Shown piece after piece: positions 8,674-16,532 of a DNA stretch of 64,000 nt (its first letter is position 1; every line of letters starts with the position of its first letter). The notes under the pieces were generated by a model that did no database searches, was not told where the DNA came from, and saw only the letters and a program-made list of their open reading frames with translations. Source of the DNA: Treponema sp. (GTDB lineage Bacteria > Spirochaetota > Spirochaetia > Treponematales > Treponemataceae); assembly GCA_017534445.1 (NCBI GenBank), contig JAFXWC010000038.1:111138-175137 (forward strand), read 5' to 3'. A program made the position numbers and the translations under genes.

Positions 8674-9498
8674 CTAATCTAAAAACCCCATCGCTCCAAG
8701 GATAAGGCTTGCCGCAACAGTTGCAGCAGTTTCAGTACGGAGAACTCTTGTTCCCATGCTAAGCAGAGCATAGCCCTTAGCTTTCAAAAGCTGCCTTTCC
8801 CTTTCCGTCCAGCCGCGCTCGCTGCCTATAGCCGCAAGGGCAGAGAAAGCCCCGCTTTTTTCGCCACAATAGCGCGCCATAAAAGAAACAAGGCTTTCTG
8901 CAGGGGCAACATTGTCCAGCGCAGCCTTTACAGTTTGGCAAAAGCCTTCTACGCAAGAGTCAGTTTTTCCGCCAAGACCATTTTCCAAAGAGTTCAGACA
9001 TTCATCAAGAGATTCATGCATGAACAAACGCGGGATATGCGTACTTGCAGCCTGTTCGCAACCTTCCAGAAGCATCTCGTAGCCTGCGTCAGAAGTTGCA
9101 AGGTCGGACTTAAGGTATGATTTTTCGCCAAGGTCCGTGGCGGTAAGATGAATTTCGCTAACGCCCAGCCCCGCCATGTCCCGCAAGAGCCGTTTTAGCT
9201 GAATTGGCCGAGGAAAGCCGACAATCATCTTTAGTGGAAAGAGGGGCTTACCGTCGCTTTCGCCCACAAAGTCAAAAGAAATGGAGCCCTTCTTAAAAGA
9301 TTTCCTTCCGTCCGCGCTTTTTTCTTCATGCACGTCAACGCAAGTGATTGTAGCCCTGCCAGCCTTGCCGCCGATTATTCCGGCCGCAAAAGTATCACCC
9401 TCTTTCTTGTGAAGGATTTTTAAAAGATGCAGGGCACGCTCATCCTTAAGGTCCAGAGGCTTACCAATTTCTTCTGGCCTGAACAGGCAAATGTTCAT
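8674..9498 (-). CDS. rsmE: 16S rRNA (uracil-1498-N3)-methyltransferase RsmE
   Basis: A 274-residue SPOUT-class methyltransferase that modifies U1498 of 16S rRNA. The N-terminal PUA-like part begins MNICLFRPEEI with HLLKILHKKEGD. The C-terminal knot region carries IGSERGWTERE and LLSMGTRVLRTETAA, the family signature for SAM binding. A segment of about 70 residues before that motif is longer and less conserved than in enterobacterial RsmE. It is the first gene of a leftward group that also contains rsmG, so two rRNA methyltransferases are co-located. Confidence 0.93.
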   Translation of the reverse strand: MNICLFRPEEIGKPLDLKDERALHLLKILHKKEGDTFAAGIIGGKAGRATITCVDVHEEKSADGRKSFKKGSISFDFVGESDGKPLFPLKMIVGFPRPIQLKRLLRDMAGLGVSEIHLTATDLGEKSYLKSDLATSDAGYEMLLEGCEQAASTHIPRLFMHESLDECLNSLENGLGGKTDSCVEGFCQTVKAALDNVAPAESLVSFMARYCGEKSGAFSALAAIGSERGWTERERQLLKAKGYALLSMGTRVLRTETAATVAASLILGAMGFLD

Positions 9499-9510
9499 AG
9501 GTCTGCTTTT

Positions 9511-10116
9511 CTAGAACAAAACCGGAACCTTGTAGCCAAGGTCAATCAAGAGTCCGCGGCGGGTAAAAATAGCCTCGTTGTCGTCATCCTTCATTGGAAG
9601 AAGGTCAAACATGTAGCGTCCCTCAATAAGGGCACGGCCGGTACCCATCTTCTTTTCAAAGCCAAGACCAGCAACAACGCCAAAGTTTATCTTTGTGTCA
9701 GAATTTGTCTTGCCGTCAAGGTCCTTTGAACCGCGAATTTTACCAATCGGAATTGAAGCATAAGGGCCAGCCACAAAATTGAATGCACCGTAGCTAAAAG
9801 TAAGCATAAAGGGAACGTCCAGTGAATAATAGCGCAATTGGCCGGTCACATTGTCGTCTATGGCATAATTGTTTATAAAAAAGTTAAGTCCTGACTGAAT
9901 TCCAAAATAGGTGGAAACAGGAACGTTCAGCTCTGCACCCATGCCGGCAATCCAGCTGTCCGCATAGCTCTGCTTTTCTTCGCTAAGGGGATTGTCGCCG
10001 TCCATCTTAGAACCAAGGCCGAAACCTCCGTACATGTGTGGAATAAAAACTGTATCAGCCGTTGCAAGAGCCACAGACACAATTGTAGCTGCAAGAATAG
10101 TCAAAATCTTCTTCAT
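9511..10116 (-). CDS. Predicted outer-membrane beta-barrel protein
   Basis: The start was moved to the ATG at 10116, preceded by CTGGAG, which gives a clean signal peptide (MKKILTILAATIVSVALA, cut near ATADT). The mature part is about 180 residues of alternating polar/aromatic strands with Gly-rich turns (IGKIRGSKDLDG, INFGVVAGLGFEKKMG) and ends VPVLF with a terminal phenylalanine, typical of small barrels. It resembles OmpX/OmpW-like or generic OMP_b-brl proteins. No specific family can be named. The gene lies 12 bases before rsmE but is probably transcribed from its own promoter. Confidence 0.7.
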   Translation of the reverse strand: MKKILTILAATIVSVALATADTVFIPHMYGGFGLGSKMDGDNPLSEEKQSYADSWIAGMGAELNVPVSTYFGIQSGLNFFINNYAIDDNVTGQLRYYSLDVPFMLTFSYGAFNFVAGPYASIPIGKIRGSKDLDGKTNSDTKINFGVVAGLGFEKKMGTGRALIEGRYMFDLLPMKDDDNEAIFTRRGLLIDLGYKVPVLF

Positions 10117-10279
10117 AAATTTCTCCAGACAAAATGTTATTTCTATTATATCGACAAGAAGTGACATTTTCAATGAAGAATTATGCAAATAATTTCAATT
10201 AAATTTTTCAATAATATGGAGCAAACCGCTTAATTAGCAACTCATTGAACAAAGAACTTCATTGCTATAAGATAAAGGC

Positions 10280-10711
10280 ATGGGAGACAAACTACTTTAT
10301 TTCGTAGCCGCAGGGGCATTTATTTTACTTATTCTTCTATTAAATTGGTACATAAAATGGAAGGCTTACGGCAAAGAGGAAGCGGAGGCTGCAAGGCGCA
10401 AGGCAGAAGCAAAAAAGGCTGCGCTAAAAGGGCTTATCGTTAACTGCCCACTCTGCAACAGCCTGCTTCTTCCCGGAGAAGATCTTGTAAGCCGCGTTTA
10501 CAGGCCAATGAATGTTCCCGACCAGCTGTGCACAATAAACGGTTGCCCCCACTGCTACCCCGTACCGGAAAAAGGCATAAAGCGCGAATGTCCGGTTTGC
10601 CACAAGACAGTCCCACTGGAAAACGGCCACCTTACAGCCCGCCTCTTTAACAAAAGCAACGGAAAAAAGCACGTAATCGTAACAGGCTGCAGCGAATGTG
10701 CAAAGCATTGA
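10280..10711 (+). CDS. Small membrane protein with two zinc-ribbon-like Cys clusters
   Basis: A 143-residue protein with one N-terminal membrane segment (LLYFVAAGAFILLILLLNWY) and a basic helical linker. The cytoplasmic part carries CPLC...CTINGCPHC and then CPVCHK...GCSEC, enough for two Zn-binding sites. I do not recognise the family. It is monocistronic, faces a long repeat-rich gap downstream, and has the composition of the surrounding chromosome. Confidence 0.7.
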   Translation: MGDKLLYFVAAGAFILLILLLNWYIKWKAYGKEEAEAARRKAEAKKAALKGLIVNCPLCNSLLLPGEDLVSRVYRPMNVPDQLCTINGCPHCYPVPEKGIKRECPVCHKTVPLENGHLTARLFNKSNGKKHVIVTGCSECAKH

Positions 10712-11280
10712 TATAGCGTTTACTGAAAAACTCTTTTCAAGGGAGAGCCCTTGGACCCCATAATTTGGAGGGAAGGAAAACCTCTACTCGGAAGCGGGTT
10801 TTCCTCCCCTCCAAACCACCTTCGACGGCACGCACTTGCTACCGTCTCATTTCCAGCACCGCTTAGGGGCCATATCGCTCAACGTTTCGCGATATGCCTA
10901 AGAACCCCATTTTTTTCCAAGAAACATTTTTTTTGAAATGTTCCCTTCGACGGGCTCAGGGAACGTAATTCTTTCTTGCTAAGAAATGTCGAGCCATGGA
11001 TGGCGGGTTAACAGCGTGCAGAATTGCGCAGCGATTCTGCAATCCTCAAAAAAATCCATGGAGGGATTTTTTTAGGTGTCCTACGCGGGATTGGAGGGGC
11101 GCGCGTAGCGCGTTGCAGAGCAATGGAGCCGAATGGCGGAACCCCGGAAAGCCCGTGACGCAAAAAAATGCCAAGTCGATTATAGCCAAGGAACAAATGG
11201 TAGAGCAGGCAAAAGTACCGTCCAATAAAGAAAAAAAGTAGAAAATTCAGGGGAAAATCTAAAAAAAACATAAAATTTGC
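10712..11280. repeat. Repeat-rich intergenic region between the zinc-ribbon gene and flaB
   Basis: No credible gene is seen in this 570-base stretch. It contains a long hairpin (10764-10815, arms TTTGGAGGGAAGGAAAACC and its near-complement), a short palindromic element CCCTTCGACGGGCTCAGGGA at 10942-10961, and an A/T-run hairpin AAAAAAATCCATGGAGGGATTTTTTTA near 11047-11073. It also has a family A repeat (GGGATTGGAGGGGCGCGCG, GTAGCGCGTTGCAGAGCAAT) at about 11080-11160. The blocks look like nested or adjacent dispersed repeats rather than decayed coding sequence. Confidence 0.7.
10764..10815. other. Long GC/AT hairpin
   Basis: The left arm TTTGGAGGGAAGGAAAACC pairs with the right arm GGTTTTCCTCCCCTCCAAA around a 14-base loop, with one or two interruptions. 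It is not followed by a T run on the plus strand, so a simple terminator for the gene upstream is uncertain. Confidence 0.6.
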
Positions 11281-11292
11281 TAAAATTTTTTC

Positions 11293-11319
11293 TAAAGTTC
11301 AAATTTGCATCTCCGAAAT
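11293..11319 (+). promoter_or_regulatory. Sigma-28 (FliA-type) promoter of flaB
   Basis: TAAAGTTC (11293-11300), an 11-base spacer and TCCGAAAT (11312-11319) closely match the motility-sigma consensus TAAAGTTT-N11-GCCGATAA. The site lies about 90 bases upstream of the flaB ATG, and a GAGGAG ribosome binding site precedes the start. Class-3 flagellar filament genes are typical targets of this sigma factor. Confidence 0.7.
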
Positions 11320-11410
11320 TCAAAGTATAGGGTGGTAGACCCCCGGGGACAGCAAACATACCTAATGTGTTTGTCTGTAACTTAATAAACTCGTATAGAG
11401 GAGATACATT

Positions 11411-12271
11411 ATGGTTATTAATCACAACATGAGTGCTATGTTTGCACAGCGTTCAGAGGGATTGACCGAAGTTAACCAGCAGAAGAACATGGAAAAACTT
11501 TCTTCTGGTATGAAGATCAACCGCGCAGGTGATGATGCTTCAGGACTTGCAGTTTCTGAAAAAATGCGCAGCCAGATCCGCGGTTTGAACCAGGCTTCCA
11601 CAAACGCAAAGAACGGAATTTCCTTCATCCAGACAACTGAAGGATACCTCCAGGAAACAGAAGACATCATCCAGAGAATCCGTGAACTCGCAGTTCAGTC
11701 AAGCAACGGTATCTACACAGACGAAGACCGCATGCAGATTCAGGTTGAAGTTTCTTCTCTCATCGCAGAAGTTGACCGCATTGCATCTTGCGCACAGTTC
11801 AACGGTATGAACATGCTCACAGGCCGCTTTGCACGCCCAACTGGTGAAAACAATGTTACAGCTTCTATGTGGCTCCACATTGGTGCTAACATGGACCAGA
11901 GAACACAGGTTTACATCGGTACAATGAGCGCAGCAGCTCTCGGACTCCGCAACGTTGGTACAGAAGAAATCATGACTCTTGGTACTCCAGACGAAGCAAA
12001 CCGCGCAATCGGTACTCTCGACGAAGCAATCAAGAAGATCAACAAGCAGCGCGCAGACCTTGGTGCATACCAGAACCGCCTCGAAAAGACAGTTGTTGGT
12101 TTGGACATTGGTGCTGAAAACCTCCAGGCTTCAGAAAGCCGCATCCGTGATACAGACATGGCAAAGGAAATGGTTGACTTTACAAAGAACAACATCCTTT
12201 CTCAGGCCGGTACCGCAATGCTCGCACAGGCTAACCAGAGCTCACAGAACGTTCTTGCTCTGTTGCAGTAG
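11411..12271 (+). CDS. flaB: Periplasmic flagellar core filament protein FlaB
   Basis: A 286-residue flagellin without the variable central domain, as in spirochaete FlaB proteins. The N-terminal D0/D1 helices ([34 protein letters not shown]) and the C-terminal ones ([39 protein letters not shown]) are textbook. FlaB proteins form the core of the endoflagellar filament in the periplasm. Codon use is strongly biased toward a small codon set, fitting high expression. A sigma-28-like promoter lies upstream and a terminator downstream, so it is monocistronic. Confidence 0.97.
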   Translation: MVINHNMSAMFAQRSEGLTEVNQQKNMEKLSSGMKINRAGDDASGLAVSEKMRSQIRGLNQASTNAKNGISFIQTTEGYLQETEDIIQRIRELAVQSSNGIYTDEDRMQIQVEVSSLIAEVDRIASCAQFNGMNMLTGRFARPTGENNVTASMWLHIGANMDQRTQVYIGTMSAAALGLRNVGTEEIMTLGTPDEANRAIGTLDEAIKKINKQRADLGAYQNRLEKTVVGLDIGAENLQASESRIRDTDMAKEMVDFTKNNILSQAGTAMLAQANQSSQNVLALLQ

Positions 12272-12304
12272 TTTGTGTTGCCTAGCGGCTTAGCATTATA
12301 GGAT

Positions 12305-12350
12305 ACACCCGCTGTAACTTCCCATACGGACTTACGGCGGGTGTTTTTAT
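12305..12350 (+). terminator. Rho-independent terminator of flaB
   Basis: ACACCCGC (12305-12312) pairs with GCGGGTGT (12337-12344) and is followed by a T-rich run. It lies about 34 bases after the flaB stop codon. Confidence 0.8.
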
Positions 12351-12382
12351 TTTAAATTGCGTTTTATTGCGTTTTATTAAAG

Positions 12383-12871
12383 ATGAAACTAATACTGACC
12401 GACCTTCAAAACCCTTCGCTTTCGGTTTCCGGCGAACACAAGATTTATAAGAACGACACGGAAATTCACTCGTGCACAGGCTGCTTTGGCTGCTGGACAA
12501 AAACGCCGGGCAAGTGCCTTATAAAAGATGCAACGAATCAGTTTGCAGAAGACTTGGGCAAGTGTACGGAATTCATCATAATAAGCCGCTGCCTTTACGG
12601 AACTGTGAGCCCCTTTGTAAAAAAAATGCAGGACAGAGGCATTCCCCACCTGCTACCCTTCTTTCTAATCCGAAACAAAGAAATGCATCACAAAATAAGG
12701 TACGACAACATCTTTACCCTCTCCGCATATTTTTACGGCCAAGACCTTAGCGACGACGAAAAGGCAACCGCAAGGGAAGTCATAATGCGCAATTCCCTTA
12801 ACCTTAACGCAAGGGTAAAAGAAATCCAGTTCTTTACGGATGCAAAACAAATAGAGGAAAAAAGCCTATGA
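12383..12871 (+). CDS. NAD(P)H-dependent FMN reductase / flavodoxin-like protein with Cys cluster
   Basis: A 162-residue flavodoxin-fold protein. The characteristic segment is CTGCFGCWTKTPGKC near residue 31, as in iron-sulfur flavoproteins and related FMN reductases, followed by IIISRCLYGTVSPFVKKMQDR. The usual N-terminal GSPR-type phosphate loop is weak (TDLQNPSLS). It overlaps the next gene by four bases (ATGA at 12868), so the two flavodoxin-like proteins are probably made together and may form a heteromeric redox unit. Substrate unknown. Confidence 0.72.
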   Translation: MKLILTDLQNPSLSVSGEHKIYKNDTEIHSCTGCFGCWTKTPGKCLIKDATNQFAEDLGKCTEFIIISRCLYGTVSPFVKKMQDRGIPHLLPFFLIRNKEMHHKIRYDNIFTLSAYFYGQDLSDDEKATAREVIMRNSLNLNARVKEIQFFTDAKQIEEKSL

Positions 12872-13521
12872 AAGTTGCCCTCATAAACGCAAGCCCCAGG
12901 GGAAAAGTAAGCACAAGCGCACTCCTCTTAAAAACGATAAAATCATATACCCCCACCGGGTATAGCGAAAACACAGCAAAAAGCGAAGCAAACATAGACT
13001 TTGTTGAAATACAGGCAAACAAAGAAAAACTGGCCGCAGAACAAATTCAAAAGCTTAAGCAAGCGGACACATGGGTCTTTGCAAACCCCTTGTACATAGA
13101 CTCTCTGCCAGGACACTTGCTTTCGGTTCTTGAACAGCTGCAAGAAGAATGCAGGGAAAGCCACAGAGTCCATGCCGTAATCAACTGCGGATTTTACGAA
13201 GCGGCCCACAACAAAACGGCACTGCGCATATACGAAAACTGGTGCAAAAGATGCGGCTACAAGTGGTGCGGAGGAGCAGGAATAGGCGGTGGCGGCGCAA
13301 TAGGCTTCATGACCTCCGTTCCCTTCGACAAGGGCCCGCTAAAAGCAATAGGCAAGGCACTTGAAAAAATTGCGCACTCACTACAAATGCAAAGCGAAAT
13401 GGAAAACGCCTTTGCCACCATGGGCTTTCCCCGCTTCATTTATATTTTGTGCGCCCATCACGGTTGGAAAAAAACCGCAAAAGAAAACGGCCTAAAAACA
13501 AAAGACCTCTACCGAAAATAA
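12868..13521 (+). CDS. Flavodoxin family / NAD(P)H-dependent oxidoreductase
   Basis: A 217-residue protein starting MKVALINASPRGKVSTSALL, with the phosphate-binding loop of the NADPH-dependent FMN reductase superfamily, and ADTWVFANPLYIDSLPGHLL as the second FMN-contact segment. A Gly-rich GGAGIGGGGAIGF follows at about residue 139. The C-terminal third is basic and helical. Translationally coupled to the preceding flavodoxin-like gene. The physiological electron acceptor is not evident. Confidence 0.75.
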   Translation: MKVALINASPRGKVSTSALLLKTIKSYTPTGYSENTAKSEANIDFVEIQANKEKLAAEQIQKLKQADTWVFANPLYIDSLPGHLLSVLEQLQEECRESHRVHAVINCGFYEAAHNKTALRIYENWCKRCGYKWCGGAGIGGGGAIGFMTSVPFDKGPLKAIGKALEKIAHSLQMQSEMENAFATMGFPRFIYILCAHHGWKKTAKENGLKTKDLYRK

Positions 13522-13559
13522 GGCTTCTGTTTTTTTCTTTTTCTGGACCAGCGTTTTTT

Positions 13560-13650
13560 TGCTAACCCGCTTTCCAAGGCTACGCTTTCGCTCCGGCCCG
13601 CCAGAGGCGGTCTGGCTACGCCACCTTTCCAATCGGGGGTAGGCTTAAAC
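13560..13650 (-). repeat. GC-rich dispersed repeat, family A, short copy
   Basis: On the minus strand it reads CCTACCCCCGATTGGAAAGG followed by a GTAGCCAGACCGCC block and GCGGGTTAGC. This matches the opening CCTAGCCCCGATTGGAAGGG of copy 1 at 2782. It fills the gap between two convergent genes and may serve as transcription end for both. Confidence 0.7.
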
Positions 13651-13680
13651 CGCAGAAGACATGCTTAACATTGCAAAGAA

Positions 13681-14094
13681 TCATTTGCCCAAAAGCATGG
13701 CCTCCACCTTATCCAAAATCAAAAGGTCTGCAGGAAGCCACTTTACCGAACGCAAGTTTTCCTTTGTAAGCCAAGCCGCATTCTCGTGCTCCAGAAGCTC
13801 CAACTTTCCGCTAACGATTGTACACAAAATGCAGTGCATGGTAAGGTGGAATGCGGGATAGTCATACTCAACAAGACCCAAAACATTTTCTGCATGAACT
13901 TCCGTTGCAAGCTCCTCGCGGATTTCGCGCTCAATGCACTGTTCTGGACTTTCCCCATCTTCAATCTTACCGCCAGGAAATTCCCACCAGCCCTTCCAAT
14001 CTCCGTAACCGCGCTGGGTAGCAAAGACTTCTTTTTTGTTTGTAGCAGGGTTTGTGCGGATGATTACGGCTCCGCTAACTGTTATGGTTTTCAT
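13681..14094 (-). CDS. NUDIX hydrolase, MutT/8-oxo-dGTP diphosphatase-like
   Basis: A protein of 137 residues when started at the ATG at 14094 (the upstream in-frame ATG adds eight unconserved residues). The Nudix box GGKIEDGESPEQCIEREIREE plus L is complete. The N-terminal MKTITVSGAVIIRTN and the KGWWEFPGGK segment fit the MutT group, which removes oxidised guanine nucleotides. The C-terminal RSVKWLPADLLILD also fits. Isolated between repeats and a divergent DUF72 gene. Confidence 0.85.
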   Translation of the reverse strand: MKTITVSGAVIIRTNPATNKKEVFATQRGYGDWKGWWEFPGGKIEDGESPEQCIEREIREELATEVHAENVLGLVEYDYPAFHLTMHCILCTIVSGKLELLEHENAAWLTKENLRSVKWLPADLLILDKVEAMLLGK

Positions 14095-14151
14095 GCAGAC
14101 AGAATAACAGATTTCCAAGAAAAAATATAGAAAATGCGATAGACTGTAGTT

Positions 14152-14943
14152 ATGTCCGAACTATTGATTGGCACAAGCGGCTACGACTATCCCGAATGGA
14201 AGGGAACCTTTTACCCCGCAGACCTTAAGCGCAAAGATTTTCTTCCATATTATTCCACGGTCTTTAATGCGCTGGAAGTAAACAGCAGCTTTTACAGCAT
14301 GCCCACTTGCGAAAGACTGATCTCTTTTTGGGAACGTAGCGAAGGACGAATCAAATTCAGCATAAAAGCGAACAGGCTTCTGACACACGATATTTCCCCA
14401 AGCTGGAAAAATGCCGCAATAGATTTTAAGACTGCCCTTTCTCCACTGCAAGAAAAAGATTCCCTAAGCGCAGTGCTTTTTCAGTTTCCGCAAAGCTTTC
14501 ATTACACTGTAGAAAACAGAATCTACCTTGCCAAGCTGATAGAAGATTTTGCAGGATTCCCGGTTGTGGTGGAGTTCCGTCACAGAGAATGGATAAAGCC
14601 AAGCGTTTTTGAAGGTTTGGAAGAGCGAAAGGCGGGGATTGTGTTCTGTGATATGCCTATGTTAAGAAATTTGCCAGACGGCAAGGCTCTACGGACTCCG
14701 TTTGTAGGGGAAAATGCTTACATCAGGCTGCACGGTCGAAATGCGGATGCTTGGTATGCTCATGATTCATGCCACAACGGAAGTTCACGCTACAACTACG
14801 ACTATTCGGATCAAGAACTGAAAGAATTTGTGCCAGTAGTAAAAGAGGCACTGGAAGAAGAAAAGCAGGTGCAGATGTTTTTTAACAATCACCCCAACGG
14901 CAGCGGGGCAAGGAATGCAAAGAGATTTAGGGAGATGGTATAG
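14152..14943 (+). CDS. DUF72 (YecE-like) protein
   Basis: A 263-residue TIM-barrel-like protein of the DUF72 family: LLIGTSGYDYPEWKGTFYP at the start, FNALEVNSSFYSMP, VVEFRHREW, AYIRLHGRN and the C-terminal FFNNHPNGSGARNAKRF. The biochemical function of the family is not established. Length is normal. It is the last ordinary chromosomal gene before the AT-rich island. Confidence 0.85.
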   Translation: MSELLIGTSGYDYPEWKGTFYPADLKRKDFLPYYSTVFNALEVNSSFYSMPTCERLISFWERSEGRIKFSIKANRLLTHDISPSWKNAAIDFKTALSPLQEKDSLSAVLFQFPQSFHYTVENRIYLAKLIEDFAGFPVVVEFRHREWIKPSVFEGLEERKAGIVFCDMPMLRNLPDGKALRTPFVGENAYIRLHGRNADAWYAHDSCHNGSSRYNYDYSDQELKEFVPVVKEALEEEKQVQMFFNNHPNGSGARNAKRFREMV

Positions 14944-14962
14944 AGATTTTTTCCTTCTATAG

Positions 14963-14995
14963 CACAGTATTTTTTAGAATTAAACACTGTGTTTT
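14963..14995 (+). terminator. Weak terminator-like hairpin after the DUF72 gene
   Basis: CACAGT (14963-14968) pairs with ACTGTG (14986-14991), followed by TTTT. The stem is short, so this is a low-confidence call. Confidence 0.35.
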
Positions 14996-15099
14996 GCTGT
15001 GGGAATCTGAAGGTTTTCGGGGGCAAAACCAAGAAATAAGATGTATAGCCTTAGAAAAAAAACTTAATCTATACTTAAATTAAAATACAACAAAAACAG

Positions 15100-15150
15100 G
15101 TGCAAAAGAAATAGCGTTGTGATATAATAATATGAATTTATACTTGGGGG
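15100..15150 (+). promoter_or_regulatory. Putative promoter and ribosome binding site of the restriction operon
   Basis: A perfect -10 box TATAAT lies at 15123-15128, with a weak TGCAAA -35-like site 16 bases upstream. A GGGGG ribosome binding site at 15146-15150 is correctly spaced for the TTG at 15160, which opens the methyltransferase remnant rather than the intact methyltransferase. The preceding 100 bases show no gene. Confidence 0.5.
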
Positions 15151-15159
15151 TATTTTATC

Positions 15160-15279
15160 TTGCGTGCAATTGACTTCTTCTGCGGTGGTGGCGGAATGAC
15201 AAACGGACTCAAACAGGCAGAAATTGATGTCATTGCAGGTGCAGCTTTAGGCTTGAAAGCAAAGGAACGAAAGAGATGA
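15160..15279 (+). pseudogene. N-terminal remnant of a C5-cytosine DNA methyltransferase
   Basis: From the TTG at 15160 the frame reads a typical methyltransferase start with motif I (AIDFFCGGGGMTNGLKQA, then EIDVIAGA). It loses similarity after 27 codons and stops at 15277-15279, overlapping the ATG of the intact methyltransferase (ATGA at 15276). The expected continuation AGVD and motifs II-X are missing. It has its own GGGGG ribosome binding site. It is best read as the head of an older methyltransferase gene left after a deletion or gene replacement. It may now work as a coupled leader peptide. Confidence 0.75.
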
Positions 15280-16532
15280 TAAAGTATTTAGATCTCTTTG
15301 CTGGTGCAGGAGGACTTTCAGAAGGGTTTATACACGAGGGATTTACCCCAGTTGCTCATATAGAAATGAGTGAGGCTGCTTGTTTTACGCTAAAAACAAG
15401 GGCTGCCTTTCATTATTTGCAGTCTCAGAGTAATTTAGAACCTTACAAATTATATACTTCAGGAAAAACTTCTAGGAATGAGTTTTATTCTTCAATACCG
15501 ACAGAAATATTGGATTCCGTTATTTGCAAAGAAATAAGTGATGAAACAATCAATGAACTATTTCAGCAAATTGATAAAAGACTAAAGAAAGACTCCATTG
15601 ATTTAATAATTGGGGGGCCACCCTGTCAAGCATATTCCCTAGTTGGAAGAGCCAGAGATCCAAATCGTATGGAAAATGACAGAAGAAATTATCTCTTCAA
15701 GTACTATACTCGTTTTCTCGAAAAATATAAGCCAACTTTTTTTGTTTTTGAAAACGTTATGGGATTGCTGAGTGCGAAAGATAGGAATGGTGAGAAATAC
15801 TTTGATATTATGCGGAAGGAATTTGAAAACTGTGGCTACAAATTGAAATATGAAATACTCTCTGCAAATGAATTTGGCATTCCTCAGCATAGGAAACGTA
15901 TTATCTTAGTAGGGAAAAAAACAAACTCGGATTTTAATTTTCCGTTGCCAGAAAAATGGAATCCCCAAATAACTATAAATGATGTCTTTTCAGATTTACC
16001 GTCACTAAAATCTGGAGAAGGAAAAATATATCAATGTACTTTGAAAAAATCGCATACAAAATGGCTGGATGATGCTGAAATTAGAAATATAGATCTGCCA
16101 GTTACATTTCATATATCAAGACCGAATTCAAAACAAGATTTGGAGATTTATCGAAGAGCTGTTGACTTATGGGATAAAAAACAAAAGAGATTAAGTTATC
16201 TTGATTTGCCGCAAAAATTGCAGACCCACAAGAATACAAAATCTTTTCTCGACAGATTTAAAGTTGTTGCAGGAGACGAAAGCGCATCTCAAACTGTTGT
16301 GGCTCACATTGCAAAAGATGGGCATTATTATATTCATCCTGATATTACCCAGAATCGTTCTATTACGCCAAGGGAAGCTGCCAGATTACAAACATTCCCC
16401 GATGATTATTATTTTGAAAGCATCTCAGGGAAACCTAGTCGAACAGAGGCGTATAAGCAGATAGGAAATGCTGTTCCTGTTTTGCTGGCACAAAAAATTG
16501 CGACAAAACTGAAGGAGATTTGGGATGAGTGA
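15276..16532 (+). CDS. DNA (cytosine-5)-methyltransferase 1 of the island
   Basis: A 418-residue m5C methyltransferase with all key motifs: motif I DLFAGAGGLSEGF, motif IV GGPPCQAYS with the catalytic Cys at residue 117, motif VI FVFENVMG, motif VIII HRKRIILVGKK, and motifs IX-X REAARLQTFPDDY and KQIGNAVPV. It transfers a methyl group from SAM to C5 of cytosine in a specific site and should protect the host from the nucleases downstream. AT-rich with codon use unlike clpA or flaB. The stop overlaps the next gene by eight bases. A second, quite different methyltransferase follows at 19782, which suggests an asymmetric target with one enzyme per strand. Confidence 0.93.
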   Translation: MIKYLDLFAGAGGLSEGFIHEGFTPVAHIEMSEAACFTLKTRAAFHYLQSQSNLEPYKLYTSGKTSRNEFYSSIPTEILDSVICKEISDETINELFQQIDKRLKKDSIDLIIGGPPCQAYSLVGRARDPNRMENDRRNYLFKYYTRFLEKYKPTFFVFENVMGLLSAKDRNGEKYFDIMRKEFENCGYKLKYEILSANEFGIPQHRKRIILVGKKTNSDFNFPLPEKWNPQITINDVFSDLPSLKSGEGKIYQCTLKKSHTKWLDDAEIRNIDLPVTFHISRPNSKQDLEIYRRAVDLWDKKQKRLSYLDLPQKLQTHKNTKSFLDRFKVVAGDESASQTVVAHIAKDGHYYIHPDITQNRSITPREAARLQTFPDDYYFESISGKPSRTEAYKQIGNAVPVLLAQKIATKLKEIWDE

